A DNA stretch of 64,000 nt from Dugong dugon. Its lineage: Eukaryota > Chordata > Mammalia > Sirenia > Dugongidae. Made by a program: the position numbers and the translations under genes. The notes below the pieces were generated by a model, which saw nothing but the letters and a program-made list of their open reading frames with translations, was not told the origin of the DNA and made no database searches. The stretch spans positions 61,335,501 to 61,399,500 of the forward strand of contig CM057469.1 of NCBI GenBank assembly GCA_030035585.1. The letters are read 5' to 3'. Shown piece by piece: positions 22,213-33,215 of this stretch (positions are counted from its first letter, which is position 1; every line of letters begins with the position of its first letter).

Positions 22213-23860
22213 TCCAAATTTAATGCAGAATCTTTGTTTCAAATTCATTTCTCGCTCTCCATCGACCCTCTGTTTAGAGAATTAATAGACAGCTGTAGGA
22301 ACTTGATTCCTTAGAAACTATCCCAGTATTCAAGCTTTCCTACATCTTGGAATTGGGCTCCAAAGTATGTATATTCAATGGCTTCAACCTTGGGTCTTTC
22401 CTACCAATTGCCAAGCTTCTTGGGACCCTAACCTCGAACCTGTTTCTTAGTCCCGCCAATTGTCCAGAAGGGAAAGCCAGGAGACATAAGGAATACAAGA
22501 GAAAGAGAAAGCATTTTTTCTTGTATTCTCTCTTGGAAGGTTGGTGTTTTCATTCCAGAGTGCTCCTCTCTCCCCCACATTTTCCAATCACTGGCAATAA
22601 AGAATTACCATGACTGGATTAACATAACTGTCAGCGTATATTGGGGAGTTACTGTATATCAAAACCATCAGTGTGGATTGCTACATTGAAATGCAATCAT
22701 CTCAATGGAATGGACCCTGTCTTTTCTTTTTTATCCCCAATAATAAATATTTGGCCTCTACTACGAGCTCAACAAATATTTACACAGTTGAATATCAGAA
22801 ATAATCAGGCAATGAAAGAAAAGATAATTTGGGGCAGGAGATCACTAGAGACAATTTATAGCCCAGGGCAGTCTAAAACCTAACAGTTTAGGTAAGATTT
22901 CATCAATGAAAAAATTACCTTCAAGGCAGGGAGTTTGCTTATTAAAAAAAAGTAATGAAGTAGTAAATGACACAGTTAGCCGAACAGAACATCTTGAGTG
23001 AAGTGGATGATTGAGGGAAGAAACTACTACCTACATGATTTCATATAAAAGAATGTAGATAAACAGATAATTTGGTACCAGACTTGACAGTCATTGAAAG
23101 TTAGGTTACAGAGTTTAGACTATCTCCATTAGGCCATGGAGGAGGTATGGGGATACTATATTCAATGAGCAGTGACATGATCAAAGCAGTTTTTTATGAA
23201 TAGAAACATGGCAGCAGTGTGCCAAGTTAATCAAATGGATTGAAACTGGAAACCAACAACTAAGGAGGCTACTTCGATCGGCCAGATGTGAAGTAATAAA
23301 AAGGTAGATTGAGGTGGAAGGAGTGAGAATGTAAAAAAAGGAAATCTTATGCAATCTAAATGGAAGTTTCCCTGTAGTTTCACAATAAATAAACTATCTA
23401 TAGTTCCATCATGCTAATATCAATTGACAAAAAGCTATCTAAAGGACACTTCCTTTGAGTTAAAAATGAAATTGTATATTATTACCATAGCTAAAGGTGG
23501 TAAACGAATGGCTTATAAAGATGTCAACTTAATATGGGTACCTGCTATGAGAAAAATACAGGCTGTACATAAATAGATTATGAGATTCAGCAGTCTGTTC
23601 TACTATAAGATTTTTAAAGTCAAGATATAAAAATATCAGTAGATTTTTATCCTATACTTAAAATACTTCAAAAAGTCAATGATTAAATATACATAAGGTA
23701 CGTAGATAAAAATATTCACTAAAATGCACATAAACAAACACAAAGACCATAACATCCATTTTTAAAAAGATAATTTGTAATCAGTGTACTTCTTAATCAA
23801 AAATTGTGTTGGCTGAATATTAACTACAAAGCTAAATATAAATTCCTCAGTTTGCAATTA
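22213..23860. other. No gene; includes ancient repeat of unassigned family
   Basis: 22213-22620 is unassigned; the plus frame at 22347-22613 (88 codons) has no domain. 23080-23320 resembles the same ancient interspersed repeat seen at 20800-21500 ('ggccatggaggaggtatgg', 'gcagtgacatgatcaaagc'). The rest is AT-rich with no assignment. Confidence 0.4.
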
Positions 23861-23861
23861 T

Positions 23862-24073
23862 TGTTGTTGTTATTAGCTCTGTCGAACCGATTCTGACTCA
23901 TAGTAACCCCAGGTGTGCAGCATAGAACTGCACTACACAGGATTTTCAAGATCTGTGATCTTTCTGGAGCAGATAGCCAGACCTTACTTCTGAGGTGCCT
24001 CTGGGTGTTTCTGAACCACCAACCTTTCAGTTAGTAGTCCAGTGCTTTACTATTTGAGCCACCCAGGGACCTC
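23862..24073 (-). mobile_element. AfroSINE, RTE-tailed type
   Basis: It begins with 'ttattgttgttgttattag', the complement of an RTE-like AAC-rich tail, continues through 'gattctgactcatagtaac' and ends with the reversed head 'gagccacccagggacct'. The TSD is not clear. Confidence 0.88.
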
Positions 24074-24206
24074 ACCAATTTAGAAGAGGTCCATCATAAA
24101 ACACTTCACACCATCTTCCAGTCATATCTCGTTCTTCTTCTCCGTGAACATTAATGTTTTAAACTATACTAGATTATTTACCATTTCTTGAACATAACTC
24201 ACTTTT

Positions 24207-24387
24207 TTTTTTTTTAATATATATTTTATTGTACTTCAGGTGAAAGCTTACAGAGCAAATAGTTTCTCATGAAATAGTAGTACACATGTTGTTTTTTGAC
24301 ATTGGTTAACAACCCCACAACGTATTAAGCCTCTAAATTCTCAACCTTTTTTTTTGATGAAAATTACAGATGGCCAAAGATACACCG
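24207..24387 (-). mobile_element. 181-bp L1 3'-end insertion with perfect 17-bp TSD
   Basis: Only the last 181 bases of a young-type L1 were inserted: the final end module and part of the older one. 'gaacataactcactttt' flanks it exactly (24190-24206 and 24388-24404). The complement of the A-tail is at 24202-24215. The perfect TSD suggests a fairly recent insertion. Confidence 0.93.
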
Positions 24388-24404
24388 GAACATAACTCAC
24401 TTTT

Positions 24405-25081
24405 GCATGACTTCTTCCATCTACTTGGAATACCCTCCTTGACACTGAAATCTCTTTGAAATCTCCTTATCTGTCAACAAAACTCAAATATCCCCTCTTC
24501 CCTAAGTCTGACCTCCTTAACATTGCTTTCAAGTCCCTGCATGAAGAGACTGAATTTCAGATGTTGTTATTGTCCTAAATCTAAGGGCTTCTACAATCCT
24601 TACACAAGCTCAACCAGACACCAGGAAGTGAGAGAGGATGAGATCCAGAGAAGGTATACAGTTAATCACCTAGAAGGGCACCTCTTCCTGTGTCATAAGC
24701 AATTAGTAGTGGAGTGTGTCATTTAGGTAGAGTGATAATTTGAGAGAGAAACCTTGTGTGATGGTTTCTATTTTATCTCTGAAGTGGAAAGTTAAGTCTT
24801 CTGCTGAGAAAGACATGAAGGTAGTGAAGAAGTTGAGGGTAATGGAGAATGTTTCTAAAGATCCTGTGTAGGAAACAAGATATTTTGGAACAGCAGACCT
24901 GCTGGGCAGCATTTACCTGCTGAAACAGCTCAGGACTTTGATTCTATACATTATAGCTGTATGCCTTTTCTCTGGGTTCCAAGTTATGCCAGGTGGTTCT
25001 CTTCGCCATTCTCAACAGCTCTAATATTTGAATGGAAGACAACACTCTCAAAAACAAAACTTCCCCGAAACTTGTTCCTTC
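24405..25081. other. No gene; possible old L2-like piece
   Basis: 24405-24545 has the C/T-rich style of an ancient L2-like or MER repeat ('cttggaataccctccttgac'), a weak call. The remainder is unassigned. Frames at 24523-24726 (plus) and 24703-24912 (minus) lack any recognisable domain. Confidence 0.35.
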
Positions 25082-25093
25082 TCAGACTGGGTT

Positions 25094-25281
25094 GTTATTG
25101 TTGTTGTTAGGTGCTGTCGAGGCAATTTTGACTCATAGCTACCTCATGCCACAGCAGAACTGCCCCCATAGGGTTTTCGAAGCTGTCAGGTCTTTTCTCC
25201 CCTGACACTGCTGGGTGGGTTCAAACTGCTAGCCTTCCGGTTAGTAGCTGAGCGCTTAACTATTGCACCACCAGGGCTCCT
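25094..25281 (-). mobile_element. AfroSINE, RTE-tailed type, with 12-bp TSD
   Basis: 'tcagactgggtt' lies at 25082-25093 and 25282-25293, an exact TSD. It has the complement tail 'gttattgttgttgttagg', the 'ctgtcgaggcaatt' signature and the reversed head 'gcaccaccagggctcct'. Confidence 0.92.
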
Positions 25282-25331
25282 TCAGACTGGGTTAAGTAAT
25301 CTGTTCTTAATACCCAGTGGTAATCTGCACC

Positions 25332-25658
25332 TGCCAGAAGGATGAACAAATCTGTCTTGGAAGAAGTACAACCAGAATGCTCCTTAGAAGCAAGGATGGC
25401 TAGACTATGTCTCACATACTTTGGACATGTTATCAGGAGAGATCAGTCCTGGGAGAAGGACATCATGCTTGGTAAAGTGGAGGGTCAGCGAAAAAGAGGA
25501 AGACCCTCAACGAGTGAATTGACACAGTGGCTGCAACAATGTGCTCAAGCATAGCAATGACTGTGAGGATGGCGCAGGACCAGGCAGTGTTTCGTTCTAT
25601 TGTACACGGGGTTGCTATGAGTTGGAACTGACTCAACAGCACCTAACAACAACAACAA
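25332..25658 (+). mobile_element. RTE LINE 3' end fragment
   Basis: It corresponds to 63695-64000 of the large RTE copy: the last part of the RTE ORF (residues still readable at 25342-25554, then a frameshift) and the 'cctaacaacaacaaca' end. 5'-truncated. It lies 40 bases downstream of an AfroSINE that carries the same tail type. Confidence 0.88.
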
Positions 25659-25716
25659 TCTTCATCTGCATTTACCATAAATTACAATGTCTTCTTTATG
25701 TTATGTAAGGAATGCA

Positions 25717-25737
25717 CTTCTCTCTCTCTCTCTCTCT
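25717..25737. repeat. (CT)n microsatellite
   Basis: About ten CT units. Simple repeat only. Confidence 0.9.
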
Positions 25738-25739
25738 TT

Positions 25740-27194
25740 GATCTGGCACAATTGAAGTACTTAGTAAATGTGGGTTGAATGCTTGCCAGAAAGAAACTAC
25801 AGATGGTGTAATACAGAGATAAAACATACAGCTCTGGGGTCAAGGAGCTCATAGTCTGTATAGTCAAATCTATTGATGTGTTCTTTCATATTGTATTTCC
25901 ATCCTGTTAAAGCAATGATAATCTGAAACAAGTGATAGGGCAGAAATCACTGAGTTAGTCACTAGTATTACAATTTTCATCCTAAAAACCTTTCATTCTA
26001 TGAAATCCTAAATATTAATTTCTAGTTTTTCTAAGCTGTTTATTTTCTTCTGAACGTCTTAATCTTTTGAAAGATTTGTATATTGTTTTTATTTATATGG
26101 TCAGTTATATTTCTAAATTTATTTCTGTACAAGTTTTATGACAGTGTTTATTGAATATTTCTGATGCCATATTAGCTTTTTATATTAACTTCCTAACATT
26201 TCAGCACTTCTATACTGTTTCATTGATCTCTACAATTATTTTGAGTAACATTTTTTAAAAGGACATATTGTCCTTTTTAAATATGCAATAATATTTGGTA
26301 TTGTTTGTCTCTATTTTTCAAAATGACTTCTTGTATTCTCAACATTTATTTTTCAGATTAATGTCATACAGATGTTGATTTTTCAATAAAAGAGATACTT
26401 AACCTTTTATTGTTATTGTAATAAAGCTATGAATTTATCTGATATTTGGTTACTACATTAGGAACAAGCTATAAACTTATATTTGTTTGAGTCTCTATTT
26501 TATAGCTCCCAATTAAATTTTATAGATTTTTTCAGGATCACCTGGAAAAATTTACTTCTATAGCTATCTATGGCAAAACATAACTGAAGTAGTTCATACT
26601 GGACAGACCTAACAGAACTCTTGAATTCTTGTTGTGAATGAAGTCAATTCAAGATGATGACAAGAGAGAAGCAATATTGGCTGTCCACAAGGAACAGAAT
26701 AGCAGACCAGGGGCTTCAGATGCCTGTACAACCTTAAGCAACTGGAGCTCATGTTGGTAGTCAAATTGGCCAGACTGGCAGAAAATTTAAAGACTCTTTT
26801 TTTTCTATGTTGCTAAAACATCTACTAAAAATAAATATATGCTTTTATTTTGATTGTAGGGCAGATGGACAATATTTTTTTGCGGGTGGGATGGAGAAGA
26901 GGATTGGGGGAAATATTCAACCAAGTTGATCAATTTCAATGTCACTCAAGAGCTACAAAGATTTCTGCTTATATAAAGGAAGTTCACTTCAATGAAAAAT
27001 CTCCAAGGTCAGAGGACCCCAAGCCTGAGTAAGAAAAAGCCTTTGGGGAGAGGGGCCTTGTGTAATAGTGGGCTAGGTGATTCAAGACGGCTCTTCATCC
27101 CACTAAAAACATTATTAAAAAAAAAAAAATTAAATCTGGATGACAAGAAAGAAAGCAGAGAAGACCAGCGATAAATATTTTTGTCATGAAAACA
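25740..27194. other. No gene; AT-rich, possible L2-like start
   Basis: 25740-25870 has an L2-like feel ('gtacttagtaaatgtgggtt', 'gtcaaggagctcatagtct'), low confidence. The rest, especially 25900-26560, is very AT-rich and unassigned, with no coding signal. Confidence 0.4.
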
Positions 27195-27845
27195 TTTGTT
27201 GATTCAGAAGAATGAGCTGGAGAAATAAGCTATGATTTTGGAGTCCCAAAAGGAGAGAACAGAATAGATGAGAAGCAATATCTGAGGAGATAATGGTTAA
27301 GAATTTTCCAGAATTGATAAAGTACACAATCCAGAGATTCCAGAATATGAATGGCTTTGGAAATTAAATTAAGCAAGATAAAAATAAATATCCAAATATT
27401 ATAGAGACAGCACAGTAAAGAAAAGTCAAAAACACAGCCATAAAAGGCAAGAGAAAAAACATTTCCTTCAAAAGGGTGACATACTGAAACCGGATTTTTC
27501 AAAAATAAATGTATAAGTAAAAAGAAAAGAAAATATATTTTCTCTGTGCTGAAAGAAAATAACTAGCAACCTAGAATTCCATACTCAGCAAAAATATTCT
27601 CTAAAATTGAAAACAAACAAAAGATATATTCAGAAGAACAGATGTAAGAACTCTCCACTGGAAGACAATTAATAAAATATTTCAACCATAAAGATCCCAG
27701 ATGGAGGATCAGAAATACATAGGAAAAATAAAACAAACACTGGCTATAAAATTTAAGGGGAAAAGGTAGCCATTTAGGACAGCTGGATTCCTGGAGGGCA
27801 GAGCTAAAGGTTCTCCTGTACCTAGACAAAATAGACTAGGACAAG
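27195..27845 (+). mobile_element. Old L1/HAL1 ORF1 region fragment
   Basis: Blocks at 27237-27310 ('tggagtcccaaaaggagag', 'gcaatatctgaggagataat'), 27540-27600 ('aacctagaattccatactc') and 27780-27830 follow the order of an L1M or HAL1 ORF1 C-terminal half. Many stops and indels. Minus-strand frames at 27230-27502 and 27563-27829 are antisense to it. Confidence 0.7.
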
Positions 27846-28551
27846 GAGGAAGTGAATCTTTACAGGGCTGTCCGGGTGACACAACTGTATTTGGTTTTCT
27901 TTTTATAAACCAAGAGAAAAATGCAGAAAATTTTTACAACTTCCATCCAAGAACTTTTCTCATGGAACCATAAGAAGGTGATAGTTTTATTATCTCAAGA
28001 GTAGGCAAGAATTTTCAAAAACAGACAAATGTCTTTGGGAAAATAGTTTGATAAGTCTTTTGGGGTAAAAGCTAAAGACCTAATAAAATGGGATGTCAAC
28101 TGGGTAAGAGTGGCTAAGCAGTTCTTCCATTAAAAACAAGGAAACCATTTTTGTGCACTGTAAGTAAAGAGAGTTGAGTGGCAGGAAAAGAAAGAATAAA
28201 ATAAACAAGCTATCAAGTGTGAAGTTAGAGCCCATGTAGGAAAGTAAGTGTGTGATGGGGTTGCCTGACATTAAAACTGGAGCAAAATTTAGAAATCTAT
28301 GTGGTTCCCATCATGAACTAATTTAAAGACAATGAGAAATGCAAGGGCATGACTAGAATGTTTGTTTCTAAAGCAATTCTAAAGCAAAAAGAAAGTCCTA
28401 CAAATCAGGATCATCATTGGCCATATTCAGTCTCTCACTAACTTTTTTTGCAGGAATAATATTTATAAAGACCAAATTAAGAGGCTGGTTCTACTGACTG
28501 CTACATCCAAAGACAGTTGTATTCACAACATCATCATGTTATATGGGAAAT
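27846..28551. other. No gene seen; unassigned
   Basis: No repeat or coding signal that I can defend. The minus frame at 28080-28271 has no domain. Confidence 0.5.
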
Positions 28552-28926
28552 ACAGTAGTCCCACTTATCCGCGGGGATATGTTCCAAAACTCCTTATGTA
28601 TGCCTGAAACCGCAGTTAGTACCGAACCCTACGTGTACTATGTCTTGTCCTATGTATATGTATCTATGATAAAGTTTAATTTATAAATTAGGTACAGTAA
28701 AAGATTAACAATAACTAATAATAAAATAGAACAATTTTAACAATATGCAGTAATAAAAGTTATGTGAATGTCGTCCCCTGGCGGGGCTGAGCAGGACAGG
28801 GTGAGATTTCATCATGCTACTCATTTAGCATTTTCAGACCCAGGCTGACCAAGGTTAACTGAAACCTCAGATAAGGTGGGGGAGGGGAGTCAATTTCCTA
28901 TTGTATAGGGAGTTGACCGGCATGAA
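28552..28926 (+). mobile_element. Tigger-type (pogo/TcMar) DNA transposon relic, non-autonomous
   Basis: The left end 'cagtagtcccacttatccgc' and the following 'ctgaaaccgcagttagtacc', 'gataaagtttaatttata' and 'aatagaacaattttaac' blocks match the remembered Tigger7/MER44-like pattern. The right end is recognisable near 28860-28885 ('cctcagataaggtgggg') as a decayed inverted terminal repeat. No transposase remains. Confidence 0.75.
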
Positions 28927-29924
28927 GAGGAACCTTAACAATTAGGAATGGTGATACTGGAAAGATTCTAGAGGACTTGAGAACCTCAATTTCCCTTTAA
29001 ATGTTTTAGAATGATTCTCACTGCTTCTTATTAGCCTGAGAAAGCCTAATATTTTTCCTTTATGGAAGAAACTTTCTTGTCTCAAGCTCTACCTCTCCTT
29101 TTTGTTCCTGTAGTAGCCAGGATTCAAACCCAACAGGATTCTTAAGTGTATAATGCATTAACACTGGAAATAAGAGTTCCATTTAGAGAAATTACCGGAA
29201 TTTGAAAATTCTTATTGTTATAACTTTGGTAAATATTTGTGTTGGTAGATACTTAGAGTGTATTTTTAGTACATAATTTTGATTGAGCCTGAATAAACCT
29301 GACTTTAAAACAACTGGATAAACTTTATCATGCTATAGAAAAAGAAACCTGAACATGTGCTAAATTGAAACTAATTGTGGAAACCTCACCCCTACCCTTT
29401 CATATCACATTTTGACGTCATGCTTTGACTAAATACCAAGTTACTTGAAAAGTTCTGCACTTTGACTAGAGAATACTATCGAGTAGTACTTGAGTAGTAT
29501 TCTCAAAGCAGGAAAATTGTCTACATATATTACAAGCTGGTAGATTCAATGGTACTCAAACTGTCTGTGACAAATTAGGGTACTATATGGAACCTGTGAC
29601 AAGTTCTCACAGGAAGAACAATATGGGAGTGTCTAGGATCCTGAAGCAAGACTAAGCCCTCCTTGGGTGAGGAACCATCCTTTTCAGGAACATCTAGATC
29701 CTGGCCTACCACTGGATCCTGGTGAAGACTAAAGGCTGGTCCACTGAACAGCAGGTTTTCAACATCTTGAAGGTGCCCTTAAATAACTGAGCATATCTGA
29801 TTCATCCAGGAATAAACTCAAACATGCATCTTTTCCTCCAAGGGAAGTGCCCTGAAAGCACAAGTAATTTATATGAACAGAACACTCCTAGCCTACTCCT
29901 GCCATTCTGTTCTGGTATGGTCTT
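28927..29924. other. No gene seen; unassigned, with one small hairpin
   Basis: No repeat family or coding signal recognised. A short inverted repeat at 29469-29504 is listed separately. Confidence 0.5.
29469..29504. repeat. 10-bp inverted repeat with internal direct repeat
   Basis: 'gagaatacta' (29469-29478) and 'tagtattctc' (29495-29504) are exact reverse complements, and the loop contains 'gagtagta', which is repeated across the right arm. It could extrude as a small cruciform. Confidence 0.75.
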
Positions 29925-29927
29925 TGT

Positions 29928-30525
29928 TATGGACTCCATTGTGTTCCCCAATAATTTATGTCTTAGTCTGAACCCCTGGTAACTGTGAAAGTGACCTCAT
30001 TTGAAAACAGGGTCTTTGAAGACATTATCAGTTAACAAGAGGTCATACAGGACTAGGGTGGATTCTAATCCAATCTGAGTGGTATCCTATAAAATTAGAG
30101 AAGAAAACCATATGAGTTTGGAGTTATGCTGCAGATGCAAGTCAAAGGACATTTTGGCTTGCAGGTGAGACAAGAAGGGATCTTCCCCTACAGTCTTCAG
30201 AGGAGAAAGCATGGCCTTGCGAACACCCTGACTTCGGTACTCCTAGCCTGCAGAATTCTGAGATAATAAATTTCTGTTCTTACAAGCCACCCAGTTTGTG
30301 GTGTTCTGTTATGACAGCCCTGAGACACTAATGGAGTCCCTGGTTGGTGCAAACAGTTAACATGCTCGACTGCTAACCAAAAGGTTGCTGGCTTGAGTTC
30401 ACCCAGAGGAGGCTCAGAAAAAAAGTTTAGATACCTACTTCCAAAGCATCAGCCATTAAACACATGGGGTCACCGTGAGTTGGAAATGACTCAACAACAA
30501 CTGGTTACTGGTTAGGACACTAATA
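29928..30525 (+). mobile_element. MLT1-type LTR (ERVL-MaLR), split by an AfroSINE
   Basis: The order 'gaccccc'-like start, 'gtgacctcatttgaaaacag', 'gggtctttgaagac', 'ggagttatgctgcagatgc', 'ctgacttcggtactcctagc', 'agataataaatttctgttc' and 'cacccagtttgtggtgttc' is that of an MLT1 LTR in forward orientation. The AATAAA-type signal is retained at 30262-30270. It is an ancient solo LTR with no internal genes nearby. The last bases lie beyond the AfroSINE at 30516-30525. Confidence 0.85.
30333..30515 (+). mobile_element. AfroSINE, RTE-tailed type, in the MLT1 LTR, with TSD
   Basis: 'gacactaat' at 30324-30332 and 30516-30524 is the TSD. The head is 'ggagtccctggttggtgc'; the end is 'tcaacaacaactggttactgg'. 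It split the terminal bases of the LTR, giving a clear relative age. Confidence 0.92.
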
Positions 30526-30569
30526 CAGTCCCATATGGCATATTACCTATTTTAATTCCTATCTTCCCC

Positions 30570-30700
30570 TCTCCACTAGAAGATATGCTCTATAAGGACA
30601 GAGATATTTGACTATTTTATCCACTGATATGACCTTAACACTTTAAACAGTGCCTGGCACATAGGAAATGCTCGACACATAGTTGTTGAAACAACAAATG
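30570..30700 (+). mobile_element. L2 LINE 3' end
   Basis: It contains 'aagatatgctctataagg' and 'aacagtgcctggcacatagg' followed by 'tgctcgacacatagttgttg', the usual layout of the L2 3' terminus. Ancient and inactive. Confidence 0.75.
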
Positions 30701-31499
30701 CTTTAGATTAGATAATTTTGCAAAGAGCTAGACAGGATGTGGTTATTAAACAGAAAAGAAAGTCAATTAGAGAAAGTGTTTATAGATATATTTATATACC
30801 TTTTGGAAGAACGTGGGCAGCATAGGAGAAAATGTGAAGAAATCTCAAAACTCAGCTTTCTCAAAATACTAATTTGAAGGAGAAAGAATGAGAGGTGTTT
30901 AAGTTTATCCTCAGAGAGCATTACAGAATAGTACCATTGGGCCTGTTCAGACACACAGAGCTGAAAGAAATGTGGAAGAGAATAAAACAAGCCCCCTGAG
31001 GTAGGTTTTTGGTCTCCAAGAGACTGGAGCAAAGCCAGTTTTTCAACACAAGCCAAGAATCCTCAAAAGAGATCTGAGTTCCTGGTCATTAACCATGCTG
31101 ATTAATGTGCCTCTACTGTGGAAATTTTATCAACAACGTAGCTGTGATCAATAGGTCAATCATACACTAATACTAAGCAAACTAGAGCCCAGATGGTACA
31201 AATCCAAGGGAAGGCATAGTGCTGCTAAGATCTTTGTTATCAGAGATCTAGCGACTTGATTATAGTCCCAGAGATGCAGATATCCCTTGCCATGGAAAGG
31301 ATCCAGCTCAGCTCAGAAAGTACTGTGTTTTGGAGCAGCTCTTGGGAGTCCACAAAGCAGACATGTCTATTATTTTGTTTTAATAGTGGAAATAGTGTAT
31401 ATTTCTGGTAAAGTGCAACAATGCTAAAAAAACATGACCATGCAAATGTTAAAACTTGCCTAAAAGAGATTAGATAATGAGAAGCAGAGCCAAAGAAAC
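30701..31499. other. No gene seen; unassigned
   Basis: No confident repeat. 31240-31499 may be the upstream part of the L1M/HAL1 3' UTR that follows. The 97-codon minus frame at 30763-31056 shows no domain. Confidence 0.45.
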
Positions 31500-31765
31500 C
31501 TTCTAAAGGGGTAGCACCAGGAAGTGTTGGGATGGTACATTTAAGCATCTTGATTGCGGTGGTGGTTACATGAAGCGCCACATGTAATAAAATAGCACAG
31601 AGTGGTACATATACAAAATACACATGAAAGAGTGCACTTATAACAGCTGAAATCTGAATAAACCCTTTGGATTGTACCGATGTCAGTTTTCTGGTTTGGA
31701 ATTGTGTTATAGTTATGCCAAATGTGAACATCATTGTATCCATAATTTTTTGAGTGCATGCCACA
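31500..31765 (+). mobile_element. L1M/HAL1-type 3' UTR fragment
   Basis: Blocks 'tcttgattgcggtggtgg', 'acagctgaaatctgaataa', 'gtaccgatgtcagttttc' and 'gtgttatagttatgcc' occur in the order of an old L1M/HAL1 3' UTR. The 193-codon minus-strand frame at 31240-31821, the longest minus-strand frame in the window, is antisense to this non-coding relic and is not a gene. Confidence 0.72.
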
Positions 31766-32750
31766 TGGTGGAAACTCAACAAATGTATTAAAAGAATGCA
31801 ATCATAAGTATCCATAAGCATTTATCTCAGACTTTTTAATAATCTGGTACTTCTGGATCTTTTTTGAATAAGATTCAGGAATGCTCTCCCCTCTCTTCCT
31901 TCTAGCTATTTTTCCCATAAATATTTCTAATAATAATATATATTCCATAATACAATATGTAATCACAAATATAATCATACACACATACCTACATGCACAC
32001 ATACACATTCTTACCATGGAAAAACATCACCCATGGAAAGTTCAAAATACAATGACATAATTAGACAATTTGTATCTTCAAGAAATGATTCATTGACTAT
32101 AAGGAACTTTTCCAACAGAAATTTGAAACCAGATATTATATCCATTTTTGATATATCTCATATCACAGCCAAACTTAATCATTCAAATTTTTACTCAAGC
32201 AGAGCTAACTTCAGTACAAGCAGAGAAGCGATCTATCCAAAACACACATCTTAGTAGGTCATCTCATCTCTTAAAATCATTTAGTAGCCTCCCTCCCCAT
32301 CACAATCAGGATAAAAAATCCAAAAAACTTTTAAAGGGTATATAGCGTGCTTTATTGATGAAGAACCCAGATATCTTTACAATCTCCTCTCCTGACATTC
32401 ACATTCTCCAAGTCCCCTCACAGTCCTCTACCTTTGCACATGCTATTCCTTCTGCATGTTCCTATCACAATAGCTTGACTGACTCACTGACTCACTCACT
32501 TTAAATCCTCTCCCTGTCCTTCATTTTAATACTCATAGCTTTAACATGGCATGCTACATGGCACTCTTATTTACTGTGCTGGGCACTTAGAGATTATAGA
32601 TGTTTTAATAGCATAAATTTATTTATAATAGAACCTGACATATACAACGTACTCGAAGTTTCTTGAAACAGAGAGAGGTTGATTCAGATTTGAGATACGG
32701 AAAAATCAGTCAAGGATACAAAATTGGGTACTAAGAGATCTAGTACACTA
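31766..32750. other. No gene; CA/AT-rich, possible old repeat at 32255-32475
   Basis: 31915-32010 is rich in short AT and CA tracts. 32255-32475 ('cctccctccccatcacaatc', 'ctttgcacatgctattcc') resembles an ancient mammalian repeat in reverse, but I cannot name the family. Frames at 32033-32254 and 32148-32345 overlap in different phases and have no domain. Confidence 0.4.
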
Positions 32751-32754
32751 GTAC

Positions 32755-32935
32755 ACTAGAGTCGACCTAAGTTTGAATTCTAGCTCTGTCACAGCTACAT
32801 AGTATTTACTTTCTCTGAGAATCATTTACTATTAGTATTATTAGTTAATATGGAGAAAGGAGGAAATAATATCTAATTTTAGGTAGATTCTTATGAGGCA
32901 CAAATGCAATAAATATGCAAAGTGCCCTATCAATA
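32755..32935 (+). mobile_element. MIR SINE, decayed
   Basis: 'taagtttgaattctagctctg' (core region) and, further on, the 'aggtagattcttatgaggc' and 'tgcaaagtgccctatca' stretches follow the MIR order in forward orientation. The middle is eroded. Confidence 0.6.
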
Positions 32936-33029
32936 AATACCAATAAGTGGAATTTTGTGTTTTCCTTTTTATTAATAAACTTGGGGTTCTACACCCCTAC
33001 CAAATATAGTTGTAAAGGTGCTTATTCAA

Positions 33030-33215
33030 ATAGATCATCTAATGTGGTTTTCACAACCACCCTATGAGAGTGAAAGCTTTGTTTTATTTTCAAAAGAAGG
33101 ACTAAGAGTCACGGATTTTACACTACTGATCAGGAAACAGGTAGCAACAGAAGACCCAAAAACTTGGGATCCAAGTTTTCTCTTTCCTGTTTCAGTACTC
33201 TTATCACTATACAAC
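33030..33215 (-). mobile_element. MIR SINE, decayed, reverse orientation
   Basis: 'cacaaccaccctatgagag', a bulk 'ttattttcaaaagaaggac' and 'ggatccaagttttc' occur in the order of a reversed MIR. The frames 33018-33272 (plus) and 33062-33250 (minus) are composed of it. Confidence 0.6.

Noticed and set aside
22347-22613. 88-codon plus frame in unassigned DNA, possible exon
   Set aside because: No splice-site pair, domain or recognisable homology. Kept as non-coding.
31240-31821. 193-codon minus-strand open frame
   Set aside because: It runs antisense through an old L1M/HAL1 3' UTR; no domain and no start context, and a second minus frame (31541-31801) overlaps it in another phase.
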